Shown here in pieces: positions 1 through 8,743 of a DNA stretch of 64,000 bases. The position numbers were made by a program, and so were the translations under genes. The stretch spans positions 186,001 to 250,000 of the forward strand of contig JAIPJB010000001.1 of the NCBI GenBank assembly GCA_021734395.1. Reading direction: 5' to 3'. The notes beneath the pieces were generated by a model. The model searched no databases and was not told where the DNA came from. It worked only from the letters and a program-made list of their open reading frames with translations. Positions within the stretch are counted from its first letter, which is position 1, and each line of letters begins with the position of its first letter. The stretch is from Candidatus Altimarinota bacterium. GTDB taxonomy: Bacteria > Patescibacteriota > Gracilibacteria > UBA4473.

Positions 1-26
1 TGCTCTTCCAACTGAGCTACTCCCGC
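1..26 (-). tRNA. tRNA 5' end, cut by window edge (probably Gly)
   Basis: Read on the minus strand, the bases give an acceptor strand GCGGGAG followed by TA and a D-arm GCTCAGTTGGAAGAGC, the usual start of a tRNA. The rest, including the anticodon, lies outside the window. GCGGGAG with this D-arm is common in bacterial tRNA-Gly, but the identity cannot be confirmed. Confidence 0.7.
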
Positions 27-135
27 AAATTGCAGAGAGCGAAATGTCCACAGGAGTATCCATCCGGGAGGGAGGGGCCATATTATTTCGCCTCTGCGAT
101 TTATGTAAAAGATGCTTCAAAAGAAGCGTAGTAGC

Positions 136-163
136 AAGGTATCCCAAAAAATATTTTTGTCAA
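136..163 (-). promoter_or_regulatory. Probable promoter for the tRNA at 1-26
   Basis: On the minus strand TTGACA (163-158) is followed after 16 bases by TACCTT (141-136). It points at the tRNA, about 100 bases downstream, and lies just past the stop codon of the preceding minus-strand gene. Confidence 0.45.
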
Positions 164-171
164 ATATTTCT

Positions 172-459
172 TTATTCGGCTTCCCGAAACCCCGTCTCGG
201 GATTTTTTCGGTGAAATTCCAGCTCTGCTTTTTGAGGATCTCTATCCGCCTGAAGGCGGATCTCGTACCCCAGAATATTAAGCCTTTCCACCAGATCATT
301 CTGAAATTTTCGAAAAAGTTCGACTTCTTCGGGATTTCGAAAAGCAATGCGACCCTGATTTTGGCTCGCAATTTCCTGTAAAATCCAAGATTCCAGCATG
401 GCAGTTTCAGACATAACATTTCCAAATTCTTCCGATTGTGTCGTTTCTTCTTCGATCAT
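172..459 (-). CDS. Hypothetical protein, 95 aa, carrying a palindromic repeat
   Basis: Not recognised. An acidic, helical small protein of 95 residues that starts at ATG and follows pyrF by 39 bases on the same strand, so it is probably co-transcribed with it. The codons for residues around 67-73 (IRLQADR) come from a perfect hairpin repeat at 244-261, ATCCGCC-TGAA-GGCGGAT, a type of short palindrome that spreads through such genomes. Its presence inside the frame means either that the protein tolerates the insertion or that the frame is not under strong selection. Confidence 0.5.
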   Translation of the reverse strand: MIEEETTQSEEFGNVMSETAMLESWILQEIASQNQGRIAFRNPEEVELFRKFQNDLVERLNILGYEIRLQADRDPQKAELEFHRKNPETGFREAE

Positions 460-498
460 GGGTCTCTTTTTGTACCAGGCTCAGATCTGAAGTCAAGA

Positions 499-1329
499 CT
501 ACCCTTGAGCCTCCCATAGTTTCTGCATTTCTTCCCGGGCAGCAGCGATATAGTCTTCTCCGTCGCTCGCGTACAGCACCGACCGAGAGACTGGAATCAA
601 AACTCCAATACCATGTTTACGACATTTGAGAACTTCCTCCATCGAACCCCCCTGTGCCCCTACTCCCGGACACAAAAACCATGCATGCGGCATTTCTTCC
701 CGGAAAAAGGAAAGCATCCCTTCTGGAATAGTGGCTCCCAGCACTGCTCCTACCGATGAGAAATTGTTTTTCGGAGATTGGGTGGTCATGTTCCATTCTT
801 CCACTTTTTCGGCAATACGCACCGATAGATCGCCTTCTCCGCCCTGAAATTCTGCGGCTGATGGATTGGATGTGCGCACCAGAACAAAAATCCCTCTGCC
901 GTTTTCTTCGCAGTATTTAATAAAAGGCAGCATTCCGTCCGTCCCAAGTAAGGGGTTTACTGTCAACGCATCTCCGCTCAATGGTCCATCCCCGAGATAC
1001 GCTTTTGCATACGCTTCGGCGGTAGAGCCAATATCATTTCTCTTTCCGTCGATAAGAACAATAAGATTTTTTTCTTTCGCCAGAGCGATTAATTTTTCCA
1101 CAGCGGCAATCCCTTCGTGTCCAAAAACCTCGAAATAGGCCATCTGAATTTTTACTCCGCAGACTAAATCGTGCAAAGACTCAATCATTTCACTGCAAAA
1201 CTGAAATGCCCCGCCCGCATTGCGGGTAAATTTTTTGGGGAATTTTTCGGGTTTGGGATCAAGCCCAAGCATCAAACAACTATTTTTTTCTTTCACGACC
1301 GATTCCAGTTTTTCTGAGAAATTCATCAT
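499..1329 (-). CDS. pyrF: Orotidine 5'-phosphate decarboxylase
   Basis: Converts OMP to UMP, the last step of de novo UMP synthesis. The OMP decarboxylase signature with the catalytic lysine and aspartates is visible as DGKRNDIGSTAEAYA, preceded by the N-terminal GLDPKPEKFP typical of the longer type-2 enzymes; the length of about 276 residues fits that type. The frame is open further upstream, but those codons are an intergenic repeat (1329-1363), so the start is one of two adjacent ATGs (1329 or 1326). No other de novo pyrimidine gene is nearby except pyrH at 9766-10479, the next step (UMP to UDP). Confidence 0.93.
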   Translation of the reverse strand: MMNFSEKLESVVKEKNSCLMLGLDPKPEKFPKKFTRNAGGAFQFCSEMIESLHDLVCGVKIQMAYFEVFGHEGIAAVEKLIALAKEKNLIVLIDGKRNDIGSTAEAYAKAYLGDGPLSGDALTVNPLLGTDGMLPFIKYCEENGRGIFVLVRTSNPSAAEFQGGEGDLSVRIAEKVEEWNMTTQSPKNNFSSVGAVLGATIPEGMLSFFREEMPHAWFLCPGVGAQGGSMEEVLKCRKHGIGVLIPVSRSVLYASDGEDYIAAAREEMQKLWEAQG

Positions 1330-1363
1330 ATCAATTATCAATGAACAATGATCAATTATCAAT
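1329..1363. repeat. Short direct repeat in the pyrF leader
   Basis: The 14-base unit ATCAATTATCAATG occurs twice (1329-1342 and 1350-1363), separated by AACAATG. This is a common type of intergenic repeat. It directly precedes the pyrF start. Confidence 0.6.
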
Positions 1364-1496
1364 GCAAAATCTCCTTTCCTTCCGCTCTGGCGAAATCCCC
1401 TCCCTCTTTGTGAAAGGGAGAGACTATTCTCTCCCCTGAGGCAAAGTTTCACTCGAACTCGAAGAGAGGGAAATTTTTAACTAAAAAGCCTCCTTT

Positions 1497-1558
1497 GTCA
1501 TCCTCGCTTGTCGAGGATCCTATGCGCAAAAAGATTGCCGCGCTTCGCTCGCAATGAC
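1497..1558. repeat. Intergenic inverted-repeat element
   Basis: A 62-base element bounded by GTCAT and ATGAC. It contains an inner hairpin, CCTCGCTTGTCGAGG, and the segment GCCGCGCTTCGCTCGC. A relative with the same ends and a similar layout lies at 32854-32960, which suggests a non-coding mobile repeat family. It sits just after the 3' end of the TraD-like gene. Confidence 0.55.
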
Positions 1559-1565
1559 AGAAAGA

Positions 1566-4196
1566 TTATTTCTTTTTCTCTTGTTTCTTTTTGTCCGGTG
1601 TTTTTTTGTTCGATTTATCTTCCGAAGGCTTCTCCGAGGCGGAGGTTTTTTGTTTCTTTCTTTTTTCTTCCTCAGGGCGAGCCCACCGCATGATTTTTTC
1701 TTCCACCATTTCACGTGGTTTGGCATACCGCTGACGAGAAAACTTCGCGACTTTGTCCCGACGTTCCTGCGGATCTTCTTCTTCGGTAAATTGAGGAGGA
1801 GGAAGTGTTCTTCCCGAAAAAGCAGGACTGGTCATGCCATCCACCATTACTCGGTTGTACACATGAAACTTCGGGAGTGAGGCCAAATCAATAGGCAGGA
1901 TTCTTTCTTCATCAAACTGTTCTGAGAAAATTTTGGCATCATCAATTCCAATCTGAAAACTCACCAATGTCCCTACGTTTCCAAAAACCGCCGCTTGGAC
2001 TTCTTCTGACATCTGCGCCACGTACTGATTGGCCATGGTAAGGTTGAGACGATATTTTCGGGCTTCAGAGAGAATCGTCGCAAAAGAATCTGTTGCAAAG
2101 TTCTGGAACTCATCTACATAGAGATAAAAATCTTTTCGATCTTTTTCTGGTACATCCGCGCGGCTCATCGCATCAAGCTGGAACTTGGTAATCAAAAGTG
2201 AGCCCAGCATTGAGGAATTATCTTCTCCAATTTTTCCTTTTGAGAGATTGACGATCACAATCTTTCCCGTATCCATCGCAAAACGCAGATCCAGAGTAGA
2301 TTTGGGCTGACCGACAATATTACGAATAACAGGTGTAGAGAGAAATTGTCCGACTTTGTTCTGGATGGGTCCGACGGCTTCGGCGAGTTTTTGGGGAGCC
2401 AGGGCGGTAAATTCTGTTTCCCAAAAAGCTCGTACCATGGGGTCTTGAACGAAGTGCAAAACTTTAGCACGGTAGACTTTATCCACCAGCATCCGTGTAA
2501 TTCCAAGCATTGTTGTGTCTGGGGCTTCTACCAGAGCAAGGATGGTATTACGCAAAAAATGCTCCAGTCGCGGTCCCCACGAATCGATGTGTAGTTTTTT
2601 GATCACGCCCACCAAACCTGATGCCACCAGTCCTCGCTGTTCGGGGTCTTTTCCTTCCAAAATATTGAAAGCGACTGGAAACTGCTTGTCTGAAGGATCG
2701 AATAGAACCACGTCATTGGTTCGTCGTTTGGGAACAAATCTCAAAACGGCTTCCGCCAGATCGCCATGCGGATCAATAACGGCCACCCCTTTCCCTGCTT
2801 CGATATCGGAAAAAATCATATTTTCCAAAAGGGTCGATTTTCCCATGCCGGTTTTTCCGATGATGTACACATGTCGCCTGCGGTCATCTTCACGGATACC
2901 ATATTTTTGCACCTGCCCATGGAAATTCGTTTCCCCGATCAGCGTGATATCTTTTTCACTGTCATCAGGAAGGTCTGAAGGCGGCTCTAGTTTTACCGAT
3001 GTGACCCAATGGATTCCCGTACTCCCGACCGTCACTGTGGGAAGGTGATACATGGTTGCCAGCTCTTCCTGACTCAAAACAAAAGCATTGCTGAGGCGAC
3101 GCGCCACCGCATTGCGAAAAATCTCTTTATTGCTCCCCCTCTCAAATGCCTGAATTTCAAAATGGTTCATCTGAGGCAGAGAAAATTGCTGAAATGTTCC
3201 GGCAATCTCGCGTATTTTTGCCTCTGCATGCAGAATCTCTGGATCCGAATGGATATAAATCATCCGGATATTCGTCGCAAAATTTAGGCGAGTAATCTTG
3301 TCAAAACAAGCTCCAAAGACAGTCTCTCTCTCATGTCGACCGGAGGTCTGCTCTTCTCTCTCCATTTCATCTTCTTCGTCGTTGGATCGCATCTGCGACC
3401 CACTCACCTTGCTCGCTCCCGTCCAGCCAAAAAGAAAGAGCCACGACCCCCAGATCGGAAAGCGCAAAATCCTCACCCACCGTTTGGGATGAAGGCGTGC
3501 CCACTGATAAAAAGTCTGCACCCAATCCCACTGCCAAAGTCCAGACTTGAAAAATTTTTTGAGTGTCTGTTCGGCGGCTTCATTCCACTTGGGAGCGATG
3601 GGGGAAATTACAAATTGTATAACCGCGGTATCATTTTTGTGGTGCAGATGAGACAAAGATCCTGTAATCGGCCCTATCGGATCTTCAAAAGCACGAGAAA
3701 TCCTGTCTTCGAATTGCGGATGTCGCTTGAACGGAAACAGCCAGGGTTCGTATGGACCGAGCTCGGCGACCAAAACTTTTTTTCCTTCGATCAATTTTTT
3801 GGTGAAATATTCGGGAACAATTTCTATTTCTACTTGTGGATACTGCGCGTAAATCTGGGAAGAAATGAGGGTGCGCAGATGAGACGGAACCACGATATAA
3901 AAATATATTTTTCGTTCTAAACGCACAATTTCAAAACTGATCTCTTCGTGTCCGATTTTTTTGGCTTCTTTTGTCAAAAGACCGTGAAGACTCGCGAGCA
4001 CTTGCTCAAATGCGATCGGGCCTCTTTCATTCTGCCGCGGAACTGCCATTCGTAAAATTGTCTTTTGTACCTTTTTCATGCGCTCTGGCTTCCGCCGCAT
4101 TATGAGTAATTTTGTGGGAAAATCAACCACCGGTTTGACAAATAGAAGTGCCAGACTAAAATCGCTGAGCTCTTTTGGCTGGCTGGGCACAAACAT
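1566..4196 (-). CDS. TraG/TraD-like ATPase (type IV secretion coupling-protein family)
   Basis: About 876 residues. The N-terminal 380 or so form a poorly conserved region also seen in the second homologue at 33111-35591 (ILRMAVPR aligns with FLQVLIPK). The ATPase part has Walker A GKTGMGKST near residue 445, AVIDPHGDLAEA, and Walker B LYVDEFQNF near residue 690 followed by SEARKYRLNLTMANQY, typical of VirD4/TraD-type DNA-translocation ATPases. The tail is a very lysine-rich stretch. No relaxase or mating-pore genes are nearby, so a role in conjugation is not supported; DNA uptake, chromosome handling or pilus-linked transport are alternatives. ATG at 4196 is chosen over an upstream GTG because the GTG lies in a tRNA-derived repeat. 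Confidence 0.85.
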   Translation of the reverse strand: MFVPSQPKELSDFSLALLFVKPVVDFPTKLLIMRRKPERMKKVQKTILRMAVPRQNERGPIAFEQVLASLHGLLTKEAKKIGHEEISFEIVRLERKIYFYIVVPSHLRTLISSQIYAQYPQVEIEIVPEYFTKKLIEGKKVLVAELGPYEPWLFPFKRHPQFEDRISRAFEDPIGPITGSLSHLHHKNDTAVIQFVISPIAPKWNEAAEQTLKKFFKSGLWQWDWVQTFYQWARLHPKRWVRILRFPIWGSWLFLFGWTGASKVSGSQMRSNDEEDEMEREEQTSGRHERETVFGACFDKITRLNFATNIRMIYIHSDPEILHAEAKIREIAGTFQQFSLPQMNHFEIQAFERGSNKEIFRNAVARRLSNAFVLSQEELATMYHLPTVTVGSTGIHWVTSVKLEPPSDLPDDSEKDITLIGETNFHGQVQKYGIREDDRRRHVYIIGKTGMGKSTLLENMIFSDIEAGKGVAVIDPHGDLAEAVLRFVPKRRTNDVVLFDPSDKQFPVAFNILEGKDPEQRGLVASGLVGVIKKLHIDSWGPRLEHFLRNTILALVEAPDTTMLGITRMLVDKVYRAKVLHFVQDPMVRAFWETEFTALAPQKLAEAVGPIQNKVGQFLSTPVIRNIVGQPKSTLDLRFAMDTGKIVIVNLSKGKIGEDNSSMLGSLLITKFQLDAMSRADVPEKDRKDFYLYVDEFQNFATDSFATILSEARKYRLNLTMANQYVAQMSEEVQAAVFGNVGTLVSFQIGIDDAKIFSEQFDEERILPIDLASLPKFHVYNRVMVDGMTSPAFSGRTLPPPQFTEEEDPQERRDKVAKFSRQRYAKPREMVEEKIMRWARPEEEKRKKQKTSASEKPSEDKSNKKTPDKKKQEKKK

Positions 4197-4213
4197 GAGG
4201 ACGTGCCATCCAC

Positions 4214-4261
4214 GCACGAGTGGCGGAACTGGTAGACCTGCCTGCCGGCAGGCAGGCGCGC
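4214..4261 (+). repeat. Partial tRNA-Leu 5' copy split by a 20-bp palindrome
   Basis: Bases 4214-4236 plus 4257-4261 reproduce the first 28 bases of the tRNA-Leu at 4541 exactly. Between them lies CCTGCCTGCCGGCAGGCAGG (4237-4256), a perfect 20-base palindrome. After position 4261 similarity to the tRNA stops. The copy forms the left side of a direct repeat that flanks the GIY-YIG gene. Confidence 0.85.
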
Positions 4262-4295
4262 TTCATTCTTTGACAGATCAAAAAAATTTTTTAGC

Positions 4296-4562
4296 ATGCC
4301 AAGCATGTTCTGGACATATGTTTTGAAAAGTAAGCAACGGGATTACATTTATGTTGGACTCACAAACAATCTTGATCGTAGAATTTCTGAACACACCACA
4401 GGGAAAGAAAAAACAACACGAGCCTACGCCCCCTTTCGACTCATTCATTTTGAAAGTTTTCAAACTCGTCCAGAGGCAAGAAAAAGAGAAAAATTTCTTA
4501 AATCTGGATGCGGAAAAGAATGGGTGAAGCAAAAATTTAAGCACGAGTGGCGGAACTGGTAG
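4296..4562 (+). CDS. GIY-YIG nuclease family protein ending inside tRNA-Leu
   Basis: A small single-domain GIY-YIG protein of 88 residues. The hallmark strand pair is visible as WTYVLKS..DYIYVGLTNN, followed by LDRRISEH, the FESF stretch and KREKFLKSGCGKEW, the usual order in UvrC/YhbQ-like GIY-YIG proteins. A second ATG at 4305 is also possible. The last six codons and the stop (HEWRNW and TAG) are the first 22 bases of the tRNA-Leu gene. The gene lies between a partial and a complete copy of that tRNA, which looks like an insertion into the tRNA by a nuclease-carrying element. It could still act as a DNA endonuclease; activity is not shown. Confidence 0.82.
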   Translation: MPSMFWTYVLKSKQRDYIYVGLTNNLDRRISEHTTGKEKTTRAYAPFRLIHFESFQTRPEARKREKFLKSGCGKEWVKQKFKHEWRNW

Positions 4563-4629
4563 ACGCGCAAGCTTGAGGGGCTTGTGGGAAATATTTTCCC
4601 GTGGAGGTTCAAGTCCTCTCTCGTGCACC
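4541..4629 (+). tRNA. tRNA-Leu (GAG)
   Basis: Acceptor GCACGAG pairs with CTCGTGC; anticodon stem CAAGC/GCTTG encloses the loop TTGAGGG, giving anticodon GAG. A long variable arm (TGGGAAATATTTTCCCGT) is present, as expected for a class II tRNA, and CCA is encoded. Its first 22 bases double as the 3' end of the GIY-YIG gene. Confidence 0.93.
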
Positions 4630-4646
4630 ACTTGATAAAATCAAGT

Positions 4647-4670
4647 GCCCGAATGAACTTGTCGAAGGGC
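4647..4670. repeat. Short intergenic palindromic repeat
   Basis: GCCC...GGGC hairpin around GAATGAACTTGTCGAA, between the two tRNA genes, directly after a second small hairpin CTTGATAAAATCAAG (4631-4645). It looks like a dispersed intergenic repeat rather than a gene part. Confidence 0.4.
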
Positions 4671-4682
4671 AAATTGTATTGA

Positions 4683-4739
<57 letters not shown>

Positions 4740-4757
<18 letters not shown>

Positions 4758-5112
4758 AAAAAGTTGTTTTGAGGGCTTGTCCCTGAAAACAGCTTTTTTT
4801 ATTTGAAAGGATGAGAACCGATAGTGGTTCGATGATTTGCACCAACCCTGAGCGGAGTCGAATGGGGGAGGATGCAAATCCCTCAAGCGAGTTCCGCTAA
4901 AGCGGAATGAAGTGACGAGTATCCCCACCCCCCGCAACCAAAAAATAGCGACAGACCCTTGTGGTTTGGCGGTATTTTTTCTATTGGAGTGAATAAGAAG
5001 CACATAAAGTGGTTCGACGCGAAAAAGGAGTGAAGCGACTATTTGAGCGCTCGAGTAGACGACCCCCAGACTTGATGGGGAGAGTCGTCAGGAGAGTATC
5101 CACCCCCCGCAA
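4740..5112 (+). repeat. Three copies of the tRNA-fMet 3' end
   Basis: The 15 bases ATCCACCCCCCGCAA of the tRNA (4740-4754) recur exactly at 5098-5112, and a slightly altered copy with full CCA lies at 4923-4940. The copies are about 175-180 bases apart. The first two are followed by an A-rich to T-rich hairpin with a CTTGT loop. The stretch holds no gene. The integrase remnant starts just after the last copy, so the copies may be old attachment sites. Confidence 0.75.
4758..4800 (+). terminator. Terminator after tRNA-fMet
   Basis: A long hairpin: AAAAAAGTTGTTTT and AGGG pair with CCCT and AAAACAGCTTTTTT around a CTTGT loop, ending in a T run directly after the tRNA CCA. Confidence 0.75.
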
Positions 5113-5117
5113 TAAAT

Positions 5118-5330
5118 TTGGGGAGTAAAATAATATTTAATATAGCTTATTTCACTTTATCCTCATTCATTAAGTACGATTTTGCGACTTTGATGTTAGA
5201 AAGGGGGTGTGATATATTTAGTCTTAGCAAAATGATGGGGCATTCTGATATCAAGACAACAACTATTTATCTTTCTGCTACGACTGTGCACTTGCAAGAA
5301 CAGATTGTGAAGCATCCGTTGAATTTCTAG
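5118..5330 (+). pseudogene. Tyrosine recombinase (integrase) C-terminal fragment
   Basis: The frame gives YDFATLMLERGCDIFSLSKM then MGHSDIKTTTIYLS, matching the last part of Xer/phage-type integrases: the box II histidine (GHS) and the tyrosine nucleophile (TIY) are there. The catalytic domain upstream is missing and the LRH motif has decayed to IKYD, so this is a remnant. It begins a few bases after the third tRNA-fMet 3' copy, as expected for an element that once integrated at that tRNA. Confidence 0.75.
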
Positions 5331-5340
5331 TTAAAAACTA

Positions 5341-6482
5341 ATGACTAAAAAAAATTCCAAACTCAAAGTAAAAAAACAACATTATATTTCTCGATTCTTT
5401 TTAGAACATTTTGCTTCATCGGATGGCAATGTGTTTGAAGTTTTACATAGAGAAAAAAAATATATCCCGCAATGCCAGAAGATTCTATGTGTGAAAACTA
5501 CACTTATGAAGATCAAGATTTCCTACCAGGAAATGCCTTAGAAGATTATTTTGCTAAGATCGAAACAGCCATTGCTCCTGAAATAAAAAAAATTATTGAT
5601 TGCTTAGAAAAAAGCACCGATGAAACATTTGCGAAAGCAAAAATTCTTCTGTTTTCTATACTACCCGAATTATTAGTGTTCTATTATCGAAGTGGGGCAT
5701 TGTTAAATGAATTTGCACAAGGGCATAAAGCTAACAAAATTTTTTATTTAACTGAAAAAATTCTCAATGATGTATATATAAAACGACTAGCAAAAACATT
5801 AATAAATGTTTATAGCTTTGCCTTTATCGAGGGAGATTTTATATTAAGCGATCAGTTTATTTCAACGGCTGGACTGAAAATAAAATCAAATTTTTCAAAT
5901 GTGAGCAATCGTCACATAGGATTGAGAGAAACCTTGGTACTAATTCCGTTATCTTCAAAATATTATGCATTGTTTTGGCATAGTGATAGTTCTTTCCTTG
6001 TCGAAGAAAATTGTTGTAATAATCTTTCTGAAATCGATAATCAAAAGATAAATGAGGTTATTATTAATAATTCATATGAAAAAAGTGTATCAAAAGATCA
6101 AAACCTTCTAGCAACTTTATTAGAAAAACACAAAAGAGTTTTCCCTACGCAAGTTTTCTGGGGAGGAGAAAAAAAAGCGGGAGGATTTTTAAAGAAAAAA
6201 GAAATTTTTTTTCATGATATTGACGCAAAAGCTTTTGATTATTTTTTCCATGTAAGATTAGACACGATAATGGATTATACAGATCTTGGACGAAATGATC
6301 TGTGTGCTTGTGGATCTAAAAAGAAATTTAAAAAATGCCATATGCCATTGTATGAAAGAGTCGAGGAAGCTTGGCGTTATATAAGTGACCCAAAAATGAG
6401 AGGGCGAAACATTCATAGTATTCCAGGTACTAGTGCCGTAGAGTTTCCAATAGCCGAATGGGTAAATAATATTAAAGACTAA
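5341..6482 (+). pseudogene. DUF4238 protein with C-terminal SEC-C motif, frameshifted
   Basis: Two overlapping frames together give one DUF4238 protein of about 380 residues. The first (from ATG 5341) has the family start KKQHYISRFFLEHFAS; the second continues from about MPEDSMCENYTYEDQDFLPG through LEDYFAKIETAIAPEIKKII. A one-base shift in the run of eight A (5453-5460) would join them. The C-terminus carries a zinc-binding SEC-C motif, GRNDLCACGSKKKFKKCH. Base composition is much more AT-rich than the surroundings and the gene follows an integrase remnant, so it is probably acquired. The shift may be decay, a sequencing error or slippage. Its function is unknown. Confidence 0.7.
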
Positions 6483-6561
6483 TTCTTTCAAAGCTCCTCT
6501 TAATCCCTGCTTTTGATAGTGAGAGATAAATTTACAGAAGAAATAATAAAAAAATAAATCT

Positions 6562-7173
6562 TTATTTCTCCCGACTCAGAAAATTCCACCGACGAATGTG
6601 GCTCTGTTCTACTAAAGGCATCATGCCTTCATTGACATAGCGAATGTCCTCGATCGTGAAAAAAGATTTTGCGTGAAGTTGGCGAATGTGTTTGACGACA
6701 AAGCCCGTGTTTTTTCTCTTGAGGATAATGTACAAAACATTCACTCTTTTTCCCGACGCGCCAATCGCCGGCACACTCGTAAAGCGATATTTGTACTTTT
6801 TCAGAATGCGCGTGAGCTTGGTGGCGGGAGTTTTGGTAATCAAACGAATCATCAGTGTCCCGACCGCCAGCTTGTCCTCAATCCAAATCCCCACACTATT
6901 TCCGATCGCAAATCCCAGACCGTACACCAGGTAGTACAAAGGATTATCGAGGTTCTGGACAATCTGACTGACCGCCAAAAGCCAGATCAAAACTTCAAAA
7001 AATCCCAAGCACGAGGAGAGTAATTTTTTCCCCCGAGAAATAAAAATTATCCGAAGCGTGCTAAAAGTCACAATCGCTACCTGAGACAGAAAAAGAAGTC
7101 CCGGAATAACGCCCCAGACAAACCATGGATCATTCATCCATTCTGCTCCCAAGATAACAACTTGTTCTTCCAT
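6562..7173 (-). CDS. UPF0316/DUF2179 family membrane protein
   Basis: About 203 residues with three hydrophobic helices in the first 110 (GVIPGLLFLSQVAIVTF, CLGFFEVLIWLLAVSQIV, YLVYGLGFAIGNSVGIWIE) and a soluble DUF2179-type domain at the end (YRFTSVPAIGASGKRVNVLY). This matches the UPF0316 family, whose role is not established. ATG 7173 is chosen over an upstream GTG at 7191. It follows gpmI by 21 bases on the same strand and is probably transcribed with it. Confidence 0.8.
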   Translation of the reverse strand: MEEQVVILGAEWMNDPWFVWGVIPGLLFLSQVAIVTFSTLRIIFISRGKKLLSSCLGFFEVLIWLLAVSQIVQNLDNPLYYLVYGLGFAIGNSVGIWIEDKLAVGTLMIRLITKTPATKLTRILKKYKYRFTSVPAIGASGKRVNVLYIILKRKNTGFVVKHIRQLHAKSFFTIEDIRYVNEGMMPLVEQSHIRRWNFLSREK

Positions 7174-7194
7174 GCTCAAAAAAAATAGCACATT

Positions 7195-8712
7195 TTATTT
7201 TTTCTCCAAAATAAGCGTTTTCCCTGTCATCTCTGTGGGAACAGGAATCGTTAGAAGATCTAATACTGTCGGAGCAATGTCCGCCAATGTGCCTTTCTCC
7301 CGAAGAGAAACTTTTTTTTCTGAAGCCGGCAAAACAAAGCAAGGCACCAGATTTTTGGAATGCAGAGGTGATGGGTTGTCTTTTGCGTCCAGCATCTCTT
7401 CACAGTTTCCATGATCCGCCGTGAGGATGACGTCATACCCTTTTTTTTGTACAGAAGGAAGAAGCTCCGACAAACAAGAATCGACTGTTTCGATGGCTTT
7501 TATTCCGGCCTCCAAATTTGCTGAATGCCCGACTAAATCTCCGTTCGCATAATTGTGAACAACCAACTCAAAATCATGTTTTTCAATGGCTTCCAATGCT
7601 TTTTGAGTTAATTCAGAAGCAGACATTTCCGGTTTTTCCGCATAGGAAGGACATTTGGGAGAATGAACCATAATGCGGGACTCTCCCTCGAAAGGCTCTT
7701 TCCTATCACCAGAAAAGAAAGTGGTGACATGATTGAATTTTTCCGTCTCGGCAATGCGCAGTTGCTTGTGCCCACTGCGAGAAATAATTTCTCCCAAGGT
7801 ATGCGCAATTGGCTGAGAAGAAAGCGCATAGATCTGATGTGCTGCCGGATAATATTTTCCGAAAACACCAACATTTTGAGGATCCAGGCGAATGGAACGA
7901 GGAAATTCTGAAAATTTTTCATCGCACAAAGCGCTCATAATCTGTCGCATCCGATCGGTGCGAAAATTAAAACAGATCAGCACGTCATCTGATTCCAGCT
8001 GCCCTTTTTTGTCGAATAACACCGGCGGAACATAGTAATCTGATTCCGATGAATGCTGGTAAAAATTCTGCAAATATTTTTCCCAAGAACTTGGTTCTTC
8101 TGAAGTCGATGTATCACACAGCACGCGATAGGCTTTTTCTGTCCGGTCCCAATTTTTGTCCCGATCCATACCATAAAACCGCCCTCCCAATGTCGTAATT
8201 TTTCCAGGACCATGATGAGGAATTTCATTCAGATACAATGATGCACTCCGCTCAGGAACATCTCGTCCATCGAGAAAAAGATGTAAAAAGACTTCTTTTA
8301 TATTGTATTTTTCAGCCATTTTTTGAAGTCCCCATAAATGCGACTGAAAACTATGAATTCCTCCGTCAGAAATCATCCCCAAAAAATGAACTCTGTTTTT
8401 TCCCTGAGCTTTCTCAAACAGTTTTTTTAATTCCGGTTTCTGGAAAAAAGTTCCATCTTCAATCTCATCATTAATGAGAGTCAAAAGCTGACGTACAGGT
8501 CGTCCAGCTCCAATCGTAATGTGACCGACTTCCGATCCCCCCATCTGAAACTCCGGCAAACCAACCGCTCGTCCATGTGTTTTGAGTCGAGAAAAAGATT
8601 CCTGCTGAAAAAGATGATCCAAAAAAGGAGTTTTTGCTTGAAGTATTGCATTTCCCTTTTTTTCTTTTCTGAGTCCCACTCCATCTAAAACAATCAGATA
8701 AACTTTTTTCAT
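7195..8712 (-). CDS. gpmI: 2,3-bisphosphoglycerate-independent phosphoglycerate mutase
   Basis: Interconverts 3- and 2-phosphoglycerate in glycolysis with two Mn ions; cytosolic. It belongs to the alkaline phosphatase superfamily. Visible parts: N-terminal metal motif LIVLDGVGLR, the serine nucleophile in MGGSEVGH (usually MGNSEVGH), FLDGRDVPERSA, and the C-terminal metal sites TADHGNCEEM and PSPLHSKNLVP. The length of 505 residues is normal. The divergent pilin-like gene starts 31 bases upstream. Confidence 0.95.
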   Translation of the reverse strand: MKKVYLIVLDGVGLRKEKKGNAILQAKTPFLDHLFQQESFSRLKTHGRAVGLPEFQMGGSEVGHITIGAGRPVRQLLTLINDEIEDGTFFQKPELKKLFEKAQGKNRVHFLGMISDGGIHSFQSHLWGLQKMAEKYNIKEVFLHLFLDGRDVPERSASLYLNEIPHHGPGKITTLGGRFYGMDRDKNWDRTEKAYRVLCDTSTSEEPSSWEKYLQNFYQHSSESDYYVPPVLFDKKGQLESDDVLICFNFRTDRMRQIMSALCDEKFSEFPRSIRLDPQNVGVFGKYYPAAHQIYALSSQPIAHTLGEIISRSGHKQLRIAETEKFNHVTTFFSGDRKEPFEGESRIMVHSPKCPSYAEKPEMSASELTQKALEAIEKHDFELVVHNYANGDLVGHSANLEAGIKAIETVDSCLSELLPSVQKKGYDVILTADHGNCEEMLDAKDNPSPLHSKNLVPCFVLPASEKKVSLREKGTLADIAPTVLDLLTIPVPTEMTGKTLILEKK

Positions 8713-8743
8713 CGCTCACATTGTAGGATAGAATAAGAACAAG

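Noticed and set aside
1329-1363. CRISPR-like or other array from repeated ATCAATTATCAATG
   Set aside because: Only two copies with a 7-base gap; a common intergenic repeat.
5453-5460. Programmed frameshift in the A8 run
   Set aside because: Possible, but no downstream stimulatory structure is evident and the gene lies in a decayed island; decay or error is simpler.
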